Of a DNA stretch of 64,000 nt, positions 39,558-49,707 are shown one piece after another. Position 1 is the first letter of the stretch. Each line of letters starts with the position of its first letter. The notes under the pieces were generated by a model. That model made no database searches. It was not told the DNA's origin and was given only the letters and a program-made list of their open reading frames with translations. This DNA is from Sphingobium sp. CR2-8 (lineage in GTDB: Bacteria; Pseudomonadota; Alphaproteobacteria; Sphingomonadales; Sphingomonadaceae): NCBI RefSeq assembly GCF_035818615.1, contig NZ_JAYKZY010000002.1, positions 1,490,501 through 1,554,500 on the forward strand, read 5' to 3'. A program made the translations under genes and the position numbers.

Positions 39558-40847
39558 TCATTGTGCCAGCAGATTCATCGCCCGTGTCATCAGCGCCACG
39601 AATTTCGCTTCGTCCAGCCGCGCCGCCGGATCGTTCCAGCTCCCGCTGACCGCATACCAACGGCCGTCACGCGCCTGCGCCAATATGTTCATCGCCATGA
39701 CGCCCGGCTCACTCCCGCCCTTATAGCCCAGATAGCGCCAGCGTTTGGCGTCGGCAGGCGCGATGCCGGGATTGACCGCCAGGATCGGCAACGCGTCGCC
39801 GCCATGGATGCGCAGCCAGTTCAGTAGGGCGATCATATCCTTGGGGCTGGCGAACCATTCGATGCTCTCGATCGCGGTCGGAACTTCCGCGACGCTGCCC
39901 ACATCCACCTTGTCGGCGGTCAGGCGCGGCGCGGCCTCGCGCAGCAGAGCGCGACGTTCGACGGTCGATCCGGCTTCATAGCGGCGACGCAGATCGGCAT
40001 TGGCTGGCATTTTCAGTGCGAAGCCTTCGGCGGTGCTGAGCAGCGGCAATGTCTTGGTCGCGTCGGCATGGCCGGTAGTCGCCAGCATCGCATCCACCTT
40101 GTCCCGATCCAAAGCCCGCAACAGCGTGTCGCTGGCGCTATTGTCGCTTTCGGCGATCATCGCGGTCGCCAGACTATGCAGCGTCATCGGTGCGCGATCG
40201 GGCCAACCCATCAGCCGCCCCGAAAAGCTTTTCGGACCCAGCGGTACGACATCGCTCCAGCGTCGTTCGCGCGCCTGCGTCGCTCGGGCCAGTTCGGCAA
40301 GGATATAGAGTTTGAAGCTTGATCCGGTCGCCATCTGCGCGTCGGCGCGATGGGTATGCAGCCATTGCGGCGCGCCATCGGTCAGCCGAGCCGCAGCGAA
40401 GGCTGTGACGCCGGGCAGCGTCGCCATCTCCGCCATCACCTTGTCCAGGCTATCGTCGGCCGTGCGGGCGCCCACGATATGCAACCCCACGACCAGATTG
40501 GGCGCTTGCGGCGCGACGACCAGCGTGAAGCCGACGGTCGCGCGTTCGTAGCGGATTTCCACCTGGCCCGCCGTCGCGCTGTCGGTACGCACCGCGCCCA
40601 GCGCGATCGGCGCGCCATGCTGGGCGCGCAGGTCGGCGGCGATCGCCCGCCAGCGATCGACCGGCACCGCATCAAGAAACAGCGTGGAGAAAAACGCCGT
40701 TTCGCCACCCGGCGCAGACAGGATGCGCAGCAGCTCTTCGGCGCGCGCCTGATAGGAGGGGGCAGGGGTTGCGCGGGCGGCGCCCGGGAGCAGGACCATG
40801 GCCAACAGGACGAGGGCGATGACGCGCGCCGTCACGGCTATGCGGAC
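39558..40847 (-). CDS. Exported beta-lactamase-like serine hydrolase
   Basis: From a GTG at 40847 (or 40835) the precursor starts with a signal peptide (ARVIALVLLAMVLLPGAARA). The mature part has the class A beta-lactamase/transpeptidase triad: SxxK in TGSSFKLY, SDN in AESDNSAS and KGG in GYKGGSEPGV, with an extra N-terminal domain of about 130 residues. The extra domain and the KGG in place of KTG suggest a peptidoglycan-related hydrolase rather than a resistance enzyme. A longer reading from 40919 would overlap parE by 38 bases and is not needed. Confidence 0.8.
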   Translation of the reverse strand, partial: VRIAVTARVIALVLLAMVLLPGAARATPAPSYQARAEELLRILSAPGGETAFFSTLFLDAVPVDRWRAIAADLRAQHGAPIALGAVRTDSATAGQVEIRYERATVGFTLVVAPQAPNLVVGLHIVGARTADDSLDKVMAEMATLPGVTAFAAARLTDGAPQWLHTHRADAQMATGSSFKLYILAELARATQARERRWSDVVPLGPKSFSGRLMGWPDRAPMTLHSLATAMIAESDNSASDTLLRALDRDKVDAMLATTGHADATKTLPLLSTAEGFALKMPANADLRRRYEAGSTVERRALLREAAPRLTADKVDVGSVAEVPTAIESIEWFASPKDMIALLNWLRIHGGDALPILAVNPGIAPADAKRWRYLGYKGGSEPGVMAMNILAQARDGRWYAVSGSWNDPAARLDEAKFVALMTRAMNLLAQ

Positions 40848-40881
40848 CCACCCGACCGGCGCCTGGGGCAAGCCCACCCAA

Positions 40882-42857
<1,976 letters not shown>

Positions 42858-43019
42858 GCATCAAGCTATAAGCGGGCGGGCGGCGGGCGCAAGCGTTGCA
42901 TCGCGGCCACAGGGGCAATCAAATGTCACAAAGTGCGATGCAACAAATTTGCCACGAGGATCGTTAGCGCCGGGAATGTGGAGACGATTACCTCCGCATA
43001 AGGCGAGGAGACTTATTTT

Positions 43020-43862
43020 ATGAAGCTGAAACTGATCGCGCCACTGGGCGCTACCTTTGCGATCGCCATGGCAGCCATGCCGGCCGCCGCGCAGGATAGC
43101 GGTGCCGTCGACTGGACCGGTCCCTATGTCGGCGTGTCCTTCGGTAAGACCTGGCAGAAAAAGGATGGTGGCGAACATCTGCGGTTCGACACCAATGCCG
43201 ACGGCAATTATAACGACGTCATCCGCACCACCACCGGCGCGAACGCCTTTTCGCCCGGCACCTGTGGTGGCGCGGCACGCGGGCCGACGCCTGCCAGCGG
43301 CTGCAACGACGACAAGAACGCCATCAGCTGGCTGGGCCATGTCGGTTATGACAAGCAGTTCGGCAGCTTCGTTGTCGGCGCCGTACTGGAAGGTGGCAAG
43401 ACGTTTATCGACGACAAGGTGAGCGAATATTCGACCACCCCGGCCTTCTACACCATGCGTCGTAAGCTCGACTGGAACGCTAATGGCCGTCTGCGCGTCG
43501 GCTACACCACGCCCGGCGGCATCATGCCGTACATCACCGGAGGCGTGTCCTATGCGCAGGTGCAGAATTATTTCCGCACGAGCAACACCGCCAACAGCTT
43601 CACCCCGGCCAATGCCGAGGAAAAGGCATGGGGTTACAATATGGGTGGCGGCATCGAAGCCAAGGTGTCCGATCATTTCTCGATCGGCGCACGCTATCTT
43701 TGGACCCGCTATAACACGGGCGATTATCGCGTCGACGTCGGTGCGGGCAGCGCTCCTGCGACCAACCCGTTCCGCATCACACCGTCGGGCGGCGCCAGCA
43801 TCAATCGCGGCGACAAGTTCGACACGCAGAGCGTGATGGTCACCACCAGCTACCGCTTCTGA
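43020..43862 (+). CDS. Outer membrane beta-barrel protein
   Basis: The 280-residue precursor has a signal peptide (ATFAIAMAAMPAAAQ). The mature part has VDWTGPYVGVSFGKTW at the start, YVGVS/GYDKQFG/LEGGK-type amphipathic strands, and an end TQSVMVTTSYRF with the terminal phenylalanine required by the BAM machine. It resembles Omp25/RopB-type porin-like barrels of Alphaproteobacteria. An extracellular loop with two cysteines (CGGAAR, GCND) is unusual. A terminator follows at 43879-43910. Confidence 0.85.
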   Translation: MKLKLIAPLGATFAIAMAAMPAAAQDSGAVDWTGPYVGVSFGKTWQKKDGGEHLRFDTNADGNYNDVIRTTTGANAFSPGTCGGAARGPTPASGCNDDKNAISWLGHVGYDKQFGSFVVGAVLEGGKTFIDDKVSEYSTTPAFYTMRRKLDWNANGRLRVGYTTPGGIMPYITGGVSYAQVQNYFRTSNTANSFTPANAEEKAWGYNMGGGIEAKVSDHFSIGARYLWTRYNTGDYRVDVGAGSAPATNPFRITPSGGASINRGDKFDTQSVMVTTSYRF

Positions 43863-43878
43863 TCATCGAAAAAATCAA

Positions 43879-43910
43879 GGGGGGTAGGTTCCATGAACCG
43901 GCCCCCTTTT
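43879..43910 (+). terminator. Terminator of the outer membrane protein gene
   Basis: A G run from 43879 and GGTTC pair with GAACC and CCCCC, closing on CAT, followed by TTTT (43907-43910). Two bases are unpaired inside the stem. Confidence 0.75.
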
Positions 43911-43964
43911 CTATGCCTGCGGTAAAATGTCGGTGTGGCGATCGCCCGACCCGTTATCCGGACG

Positions 43965-43993
43965 AAAAAAGGGCCGCTCCATCGGGGCGGCCC
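43965..43993 (-). terminator. Rho-independent terminator of gcrA
   Basis: GGGCCGC (43971-43977) pairs with GCGGCCC (43987-43993). On the minus strand it is followed by six T residues (43970-43965), so it ends gcrA transcription. Confidence 0.85.
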
Positions 43994-44018
43994 TTTCCTA
44001 TGGATAGGAAGGCGTCGA

Positions 44019-44720
44019 TCAGCGGACGCGCGGACCGCCGAACGGCAGCGGCGGGGGCGGACGACGCGTCCCACGCGGCAACTGCGCCTGATAGGCGCGA
44101 CCGCAATGTTCGACGCAATAGGGGAAGCCCGGGTTCACCGCTTCGCCGCAGAAATGGAAGTCCGGCTCACCCGGATGGCCCATCGGCCATTTGCAGATCC
44201 GCTCGGTCAGGTCGAGCAAAGTCGTCTTGTCGGCGATTTCGGCGCTGGGCTTGGCTGGCACCAGGCGACGCGGCGGCGCAGGCGGGATCGGTGCCTGCTG
44301 GTCGCCCGGACCCTGGCGCAGGAAGCCGCCGGGACCGACCGAAATGATGCGCGGCTGCGGCGTCGGCGTTGGCGCGTCGGCGGCGGGCGTCGCTGCTGCG
44401 GCGGGCGCAGGTGCGGGGGCCGCCGTCGGCGCGGCGACGGGTGCGCGGACCGGGGCAGGCGCTGGCGCGACCGGCGCTACGGCGCGGGGCGCTTCCACCT
44501 CGGGCGCGGGGGCGGGCTTACGCGGGGCAGGGGCGGCCGCCTTCTTGGGCGCGTCGTTCGCCTTAACAGGCGAAGGGCGGGACTGCAGGCCCAGGCGGTG
44601 CGCCTTGCCGATCACCGCATTACGGCTGACCCCGCCCAGTTCGTCGGCGATCTGGCTGGCGGTCAGGCCGCGCTCCCACATCCCCTTGAGCTGGTCGATA
44701 CGCTCGTCGGTCCAGGACAA
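44019..44720 (-). CDS. gcrA: GcrA-family cell cycle regulator
   Basis: From a TTG at 44720 the product is 233 residues: SWTDERIDQLKGMWERGL, then LTASQIADELGGVSRNAVIGKAHRL, the GcrA DNA-binding domain. An Ala/Pro-rich linker follows, then a C-terminal region with CKWPMGHPGEPDFHFCG and YCVEHC that binds RNA polymerase sigma70. GAGGAG lies 7 bases before the TTG and decides this start; relatives begin with the same residues after Met. GcrA activates methylation-sensitive promoters in S phase together with CcrM. It is divergent from the ABC permease gene. Confidence 0.93.
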   Translation of the reverse strand: MSWTDERIDQLKGMWERGLTASQIADELGGVSRNAVIGKAHRLGLQSRPSPVKANDAPKKAAAPAPRKPAPAPEVEAPRAVAPVAPAPAPVRAPVAAPTAAPAPAPAAAATPAADAPTPTPQPRIISVGPGGFLRQGPGDQQAPIPPAPPRRLVPAKPSAEIADKTTLLDLTERICKWPMGHPGEPDFHFCGEAVNPGFPYCVEHCGRAYQAQLPRGTRRPPPPLPFGGPRVR

Positions 44721-44837
44721 TGAAAAACTCCTCACAAATCTTCTATGGCTTCCTATATGGGAAGCACAGCGCGCAGGTTCAAATCCTTGGACCTTTCCCC
44801 TTGCAGCACAACGGACCAGCCGATAGTCGATCCGACC

Positions 44838-45698
44838 ATGAACGACCAGCCCAAAATTCACGCCGCACCATCGGTCCGCCCGCCTTTCCCGGAACCGGGC
44901 GTGCCGCAGATCCGCAACGTCAACTGGGCGGGCACCTGGGCGCTTTATGCCAAGGAAGTGCGCCGTTTCATGAAGGTGCAGTTGCAGACGGTGTGGGCGC
45001 CCGCGATCACGACCCTCATGTTCCTCATCATCTTCATCGTGGCGCTGGGCGGCAGCGGGCGCACGGTTTTGCTGCGCGGGGTTGCCGTGCCGTTCGCCGA
45101 TTTCATCGCGCCCGGCCTCATCATCATGGGCATGATCAACGCCTGTTTCGCCAATGCCAGCTTCGCGCTGATGGTGGGCAAGGTGCAGGGGACGCTGGTC
45201 GACTACCTGATGCCGCCAATCGCGGTGGCCGAATTGCTGTTTGCGCTGGTCGCCTCTTCGGTGACGCGCGCCGTGATGGTGGGCTTCGCTTTATGGCTGG
45301 CGATGGCGCTGTGGCCGGGCGTCCATGTGACACCAGCCCATCTGTGGGCGGTGGTCTGGTTCGGCCTGCTCGGCACCAGCTTCATCGCCTTCCTGGGCGT
45401 CCTGACCTCGATCTGGGCGGAAAAGTTCGATCATGGCGCGGCGATCACCAATTTCGTGATCGGCCCGTTGGCATTGCTGTCCGGAACCTTCTATTCGATC
45501 GACCGTCTGCCTCCGCTGTTCCAGGGGATCAGTCACGCCAATCCCTTCTTCTACATCATCTCCGGCTTCCGCTATGGTTTCGTCGCGGCGGCGGACACCA
45601 ATGTGGTGGTGGGCAGCAGCGTGCTTCTGGGCCTCAACCTGATCCTGGGTGGCTTGTGCTATACGCTGCTGCGACGCGGCTGGAAGATCAAGGCCTGA
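44838..45698 (+). CDS. ABC-2 type transporter permease
   Basis: From ATG 44838 the product is 286 residues with six hydrophobic segments and the ABC-2 signature in GPLALLSGTFYSIDRLPPLFQ and NPFFYIISGFRYGF, typical of the NodJ/DrrB-like branch. A proline-rich cytoplasmic N-terminus precedes VRRFMKVQLQTVW. No ATPase gene is adjacent, so the partner must be encoded elsewhere. It exports a drug, lipid or polysaccharide substrate of unknown nature. Confidence 0.85.
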   Translation: MNDQPKIHAAPSVRPPFPEPGVPQIRNVNWAGTWALYAKEVRRFMKVQLQTVWAPAITTLMFLIIFIVALGGSGRTVLLRGVAVPFADFIAPGLIIMGMINACFANASFALMVGKVQGTLVDYLMPPIAVAELLFALVASSVTRAVMVGFALWLAMALWPGVHVTPAHLWAVVWFGLLGTSFIAFLGVLTSIWAEKFDHGAAITNFVIGPLALLSGTFYSIDRLPPLFQGISHANPFFYIISGFRYGFVAAADTNVVVGSSVLLGLNLILGGLCYTLLRRGWKIKA

Positions 45699-45707
45699 CG
45701 CACCCTG

Positions 45708-45833
45708 TCAGATGAACGCCGCAAATAGCGGCACAATGATGCCCATGCAGAACAGAGTCACCGCCGCGATCAGCCAATGATGCAGGCGGGGAAACCTGTC
45801 GCCGTCACGCGGCTCATTCCGTTCGTCGCTCAC
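45708..45833 (-). CDS. Small single-pass membrane protein (41 residues)
   Basis: From GTG 45833 (GGGATGGA just upstream) the frame reads SDERNEPRDGDRFPRLHHW, then a hydrophobic helix LIAAVTLFCMGIIVPLFAAF and stops. The charged N-terminus and clean helix are typical of real small membrane proteins. It is convergent with the permease gene. I do not recognise it. Confidence 0.5.
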   Translation of the reverse strand: MSDERNEPRDGDRFPRLHHWLIAAVTLFCMGIIVPLFAAFI

Positions 45834-45971
45834 ATTCCATCCCGTCGATCTTGTCCGTGGGCGATGATAGGGCGGTCCCGTCGCTACATCAACGAATCCG
45901 GTTGGATGTTCAGCGGCTGGTTACCAATTTCTGCGACACGGATCCGGCAAAGGCGACGCAAAGGACATGAT

Positions 45972-47099
45972 GTGAAGGTAGCGCTAGTGTTCGGGACGCG
46001 CCCCGAAGCGATCAAGATGTTTCCCGTCGTCCATGCCCTGCGCGCACAGCCGGGCGTCGACACGCGCGTCATCGTGACGGCGCAGCATCGCGGCCTGCTC
46101 GATCAGGTGCTGGACATCGCCGGGATCGTGCCGGACATCGATCTGGACGTGATGGTGCCCAACCAGACGCTGGACGGGCTGACGGCCAAGCTGATCGTGG
46201 AACTGGGCAAGGCGTTCGACGCGGAAAAGCCCGACCGCATCGTCGTCCATGGCGATACGCTGACCACCATGGTGGCGAGCCTTGCCGCCTATTATCGCAA
46301 GATCCCCGTGGCCCATGTGGAAGCGGGCCTGCGCAGCGGCGACATCCACCATCCCTGGCCCGAAGAGGTGAACCGCCGCGTTGTCGCCTGCATAGCCGAC
46401 ATGAACTTCGCCCCGACGCAGGCCGCCGCCGACGCCCTGCGTGCCGAAAGCCGCGACGCTGCCAGCATCCATATCACCGGCAACACGGTGATCGATGCGC
46501 TGCTGGTGACCCGCGACCGGGTGCTGGCGCAGCCCGCTCTCGCCAGCGGCCTGGATGATCTGGCCGCCCGTTTCGCGGGCAAGCGGATCGTCGCCGTCAC
46601 CAGCCACCGCCGCGAAAATTTCGGCGGCGGGATGGAGGCGATCGCCCGTGCCATCGCGGATATCGCCGCGCGCCCCGACGTGGCGGTGATCTTCCCCGTC
46701 CATCCCAACCCCCATGTCCGGCCGGTGATGGACGCGGTGCTGGGCGACCTGCCCAATGTCGCGATGATCGAACCGCTCGACTATCCCCATTTCGTCCGCC
46801 TGCTCGACCTGTCCCATCTGGTGCTGACCGATAGCGGCGGTGTGCAGGAAGAAGCCCCCTCGCTCGGCAAGCCGGTGCTGGTGATGCGCGAAACGACCGA
46901 ACGGCCCGAAGGGGTGGAGGCGGGCACCGCTCGCCTGGTCGGCGCGGATCGCGACAGGATCGTGCGCGAAGTGCTGGCGCTGCTGGACGATCAGAACGCC
47001 TATGACGCCATGGCCCGCGCCCATAATCCCTTCGGCGACGGCCAGGCGGCGGCCCGGATCGCGGCGATCATCGGGGCAGGGGCGCGCGCGCGGGAATAA
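45972..47099 (+). CDS. wecB: UDP-N-acetylglucosamine 2-epimerase
   Basis: From GTG 45972 (AAAGGA 7 bases upstream) the product is 375 residues. VALVFGTRPEAIKMFPV, then VHGDTLTTMVASLAAYY, HVEAGLRSGDIHHPWPEEVNR, TSHRRENFGGGM and TDSGGVQEEAPSLGKPVLVMR are the WecB signatures. It makes UDP-ManNAc from UDP-GlcNAc. wecC follows 500 bases later, so this is the UDP-ManNAcA branch used for capsule or ECA-like polysaccharide. Confidence 0.93.
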   Translation: MKVALVFGTRPEAIKMFPVVHALRAQPGVDTRVIVTAQHRGLLDQVLDIAGIVPDIDLDVMVPNQTLDGLTAKLIVELGKAFDAEKPDRIVVHGDTLTTMVASLAAYYRKIPVAHVEAGLRSGDIHHPWPEEVNRRVVACIADMNFAPTQAAADALRAESRDAASIHITGNTVIDALLVTRDRVLAQPALASGLDDLAARFAGKRIVAVTSHRRENFGGGMEAIARAIADIAARPDVAVIFPVHPNPHVRPVMDAVLGDLPNVAMIEPLDYPHFVRLLDLSHLVLTDSGGVQEEAPSLGKPVLVMRETTERPEGVEAGTARLVGADRDRIVREVLALLDDQNAYDAMARAHNPFGDGQAAARIAAIIGAGARARE

Positions 47100-47274
47100 A
47101 AGCGGCGACTGTTGGGCCGCCATCTGCTACCCGGCGGCATCGCCGCGAAATCTGCCCGCAAGCATTCGCCGCGACCGAGAGACATTTCGCGCTCCCGCTT
47201 GCCAAGCAAGGAGCTTGTCTCATGATGATATCAATTCGCCGCCACCCGACCGCCAGCCGCTCGGAACTGCCCGC

Positions 47275-47511
47275 ATGAGCCGCGCTATCAATCTCAACGC
47301 CGCGCTGGACGATGTCACTGCGCTCTGCACCCGCCATTCGGTCGCGATTTCGACCATAGAGCCGCTGTCGTCGGGCGGCACGCGCGTGGTGTTGCTCAAT
47401 CCCGATGGCGCGGAACGCATCCGCACGCTGATGAAGAACAAGATCATCACCACGCCCGTCGTCCGCTCGCCGATGCACATGGCGCGCCAGCCCGTCCCGC
47501 GCTACCGCTAA
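47275..47511 (+). CDS. Small hypothetical protein
   Basis: From ATG 47275 the product is 78 residues: NAALDDVTALCTRHSVAIS, then GGTRVVLLNPDGAERIRTLM and a basic tail ending RQPVPRYR. It lies between wecB and wecC on the same strand. Upstream parts of the frame have poor composition and overlap wecB. I do not recognise a domain. Confidence 0.55.
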   Translation: MSRAINLNAALDDVTALCTRHSVAISTIEPLSSGGTRVVLLNPDGAERIRTLMKNKIITTPVVRSPMHMARQPVPRYR

Positions 47512-47601
47512 GCGCAGGCAGGTGACCAAGCGTTACCGAAATCTTCAGCATTTTCGGGCAGGAAAGCGGTCAAATTCACCGTTTGAAGGATTGTCCACCT
47601 C

Positions 47602-48897
47602 ATGCCCGTCGACGCCAAGCAGAAGGTTTCCGTCATTGGCCTTGGCTATATCGGCCTGCCCACCGCTGCGCTGATCGCCCGTGGCGGCGCGCAGGTGGTG
47701 GGTGTGGACGTCAGCGCCCATGTGGTCGAAACCGTCAATAGCGGTCGCGTTCATATCGAGGAAGTCGATCTCGACGGCCTGGTCCAGGGCGTCGTGGCGC
47801 GCGGCAATCTGCGCGCCAGCCTGGACGTCGAACAGAGCGACGTCTTCATCATCGCCGTGCCCACCCCGGTATCGGAAGATCGCGCGCCCGACATCAGCTA
47901 CGTCCTGAAGGCCGCCCGCACGATCGCTCCGGTGCTGAAGGCGGGCGACACCGTGATCCTCGAATCCACCTCGCCGGTCGGCACGACCGAAGCGATGCGC
48001 GACGTGATCGGCGGTCTGCGTCCTGATCTCAAAATGCCCGGCGTCGGCGTAGCGGGCGACATCGCCATAGCCTATTGCCCCGAACGGGTGCTCCCCGGTC
48101 GCATCCTGGTCGAACTGATCGACAATGATCGCTGCATCGGCGGCATTACGCCCCGCTGCGCGCGCAAGGCGCTGGGCTTCTACCGTCAGTTCGTGCGTGG
48201 CGCCTGCATCACCACCACCGCCCGCGCCGCCGAAATGGTGAAGCTGGTGGAAAACAGCTTTCGCGACGTCAATATCGCCTTCGCCAACGAATTGTCGGTG
48301 ATCGCGGAAAATATGGACATCGATGTGTGGGAGGTGATCCGCCTCGCCAACCGTCACCCGCGCGTCAATATCCTGTCGCCGGGGCCAGGCGTCGGCGGCC
48401 ACTGCATCGCTGTCGATCCCTGGTTTATCGTCCATGGCGATCCGGAAAATGCCCGCATCATTCGCACCGCGCGCGAAGTGAATGACGGCAAGACCGACTA
48501 TGTCGTGGCCAAGGCGTCCGACCTGATCGACGCGTTCGGCGATGAGGACGTCGCCTGTCTCGGCCTCGCATTCAAGGCGAATATCGACGATTTCCGCGAA
48601 AGCCCGGCGGTAAAGGTCGCCGCGCGCCTGGCCCGCCGCTATGGCCGCCGGGTCAAGCTGGTCGAACCCTATGCCCAGGCGCTGCCGATGGAATTTGCCG
48701 GAACGGGCGCGGAACTGATCGATCTCGATACGGCACTGGAACAATGTGGCGTGTTCGTCATTCTTGTGGATCATGACATGTTCAAATCTGTCCCCGTCGA
48801 CGAGCGCGCCGATAAGGCTGTCTATGACACCAGGGGTATCTGGCCCGACCAGCCGCGCCGCCTGGCTCAACCCGCGCCTGGTCGTCTGGCTGTCTGA
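47602..48897 (+). CDS. wecC: UDP-N-acetyl-D-mannosamine dehydrogenase
   Basis: The 431-residue protein has the UDP-glucose/GDP-mannose dehydrogenase form. The NAD site is VIGLGYIGLPTAALIA, followed by STSPVGTTEAMR and the central EMVKLVENSFRDVNIAFANEL. The catalytic cysteine lies in SPGPGVGGHCIAVDPWF and a third domain with LAFKANIDDFRESPAVKV completes the fold. It oxidises UDP-ManNAc to UDP-ManNAcA. With wecB it supplies one sugar of a surface polysaccharide, and the export genes follow. Confidence 0.93.
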   Translation: MPVDAKQKVSVIGLGYIGLPTAALIARGGAQVVGVDVSAHVVETVNSGRVHIEEVDLDGLVQGVVARGNLRASLDVEQSDVFIIAVPTPVSEDRAPDISYVLKAARTIAPVLKAGDTVILESTSPVGTTEAMRDVIGGLRPDLKMPGVGVAGDIAIAYCPERVLPGRILVELIDNDRCIGGITPRCARKALGFYRQFVRGACITTTARAAEMVKLVENSFRDVNIAFANELSVIAENMDIDVWEVIRLANRHPRVNILSPGPGVGGHCIAVDPWFIVHGDPENARIIRTAREVNDGKTDYVVAKASDLIDAFGDEDVACLGLAFKANIDDFRESPAVKVAARLARRYGRRVKLVEPYAQALPMEFAGTGAELIDLDTALEQCGVFVILVDHDMFKSVPVDERADKAVYDTRGIWPDQPRRLAQPAPGRLAV

Positions 48898-48999
48898 AGA
48901 ACGACGGGTCGGTTCCATCCGTCCCGTCCGTGGTTGCCATCACCGCGCCGCCTCGTTACCCCCCGGCATCAACAGGGTCATGACGGGGCGAAAGCGCGG

Positions 49000-49707
49000 A
49001 TGAAGCGCACGAAAAGCATAAAATTATCCATTGTCGCGCTGGCCGCTTGCGGGTCGCTGGCTGCCTGCACGACGGTCGAGGATGCACCGCGTGGCGAGGC
49101 CGCCTATGCGGCGATCCCGCCCGCGCCTGCCGTCGGCATGGATTATCGCATCGCGCCGGACGACGTGCTGCGCATTCAGGTCTATCACGAACCCGACCTG
49201 TCGCTGGAAGATGCGCAGGTGACGGCGGCGGGGATGATCCGCATGCCGCTGATTGGCGACGTGTCGATCGCGGGCCTCACGTCCAGCGAAGCCAGCGACG
49301 TCATCGCCGGGCGGCTGGGCGAACGCTATCTTGTTTCGCCGCAGGTCACGCTGTTCGTGAAGAAAGCCGTCGGCCGCCGCGTCACGGTGGACGGCGAAGT
49401 GCGCGAACCCGGCCTCTATCCGGTCGAAGGGCGGCTGACCCTGCTCCAGGCCGTCGCCTTGGCGAAGGGGCCGACGCGCCTTGCAGGCCTTAATCAGGTG
49501 GTGATCGTCCGCCAGATGGATGGCCAGCGTCAGGCCGCCCTGTTCGACCTTGCCGCCATCCGCAAGGGCGAGGCTGCCGATCCTGAAATCCTGCCGGGCG
49601 ACCGGGTCGTCGTCGGCCTGTCGCGCGCCAAGGCGATATTGGGCGGCGCCTTGCTCGCCATTCCCGCGCTGGCAACGGGCTTCATCGCCCTGGACGGAGG
49701 CCGATGA
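49000..49707 (+). CDS. Polysaccharide export lipoprotein (Wza/GumB-like)
   Basis: From ATG 49000 the precursor is 235 residues with a lipobox LAAC (Cys23). The poly-export domain starts YRIAPDDVLRIQVYHEPDLS and continues with IRMPLIGDVSIAGLTSSE. An SLBB-like region RRVTVDGEVREPGLYPVEG follows, and the C-terminus ends in a hydrophobic segment (ALLAIPALATGFIAL). It forms the outer membrane channel of a capsule or exopolysaccharide system. It overlaps the kinase gene by 4 bases. Confidence 0.9.
   Translation: MKRTKSIKLSIVALAACGSLAACTTVEDAPRGEAAYAAIPPAPAVGMDYRIAPDDVLRIQVYHEPDLSLEDAQVTAAGMIRMPLIGDVSIAGLTSSEASDVIAGRLGERYLVSPQVTLFVKKAVGRRVTVDGEVREPGLYPVEGRLTLLQAVALAKGPTRLAGLNQVVIVRQMDGQRQAALFDLAAIRKGEAADPEILPGDRVVVGLSRAKAILGGALLAIPALATGFIALDGGR

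Noticed and set aside
44760..44800. A T-loop-like GGTTCAAATCC upstream of the ABC permease gene, suggesting a tRNA
   Set aside because: The flanking bases form only three pairs of a T stem and no acceptor or anticodon stem can be built around it.
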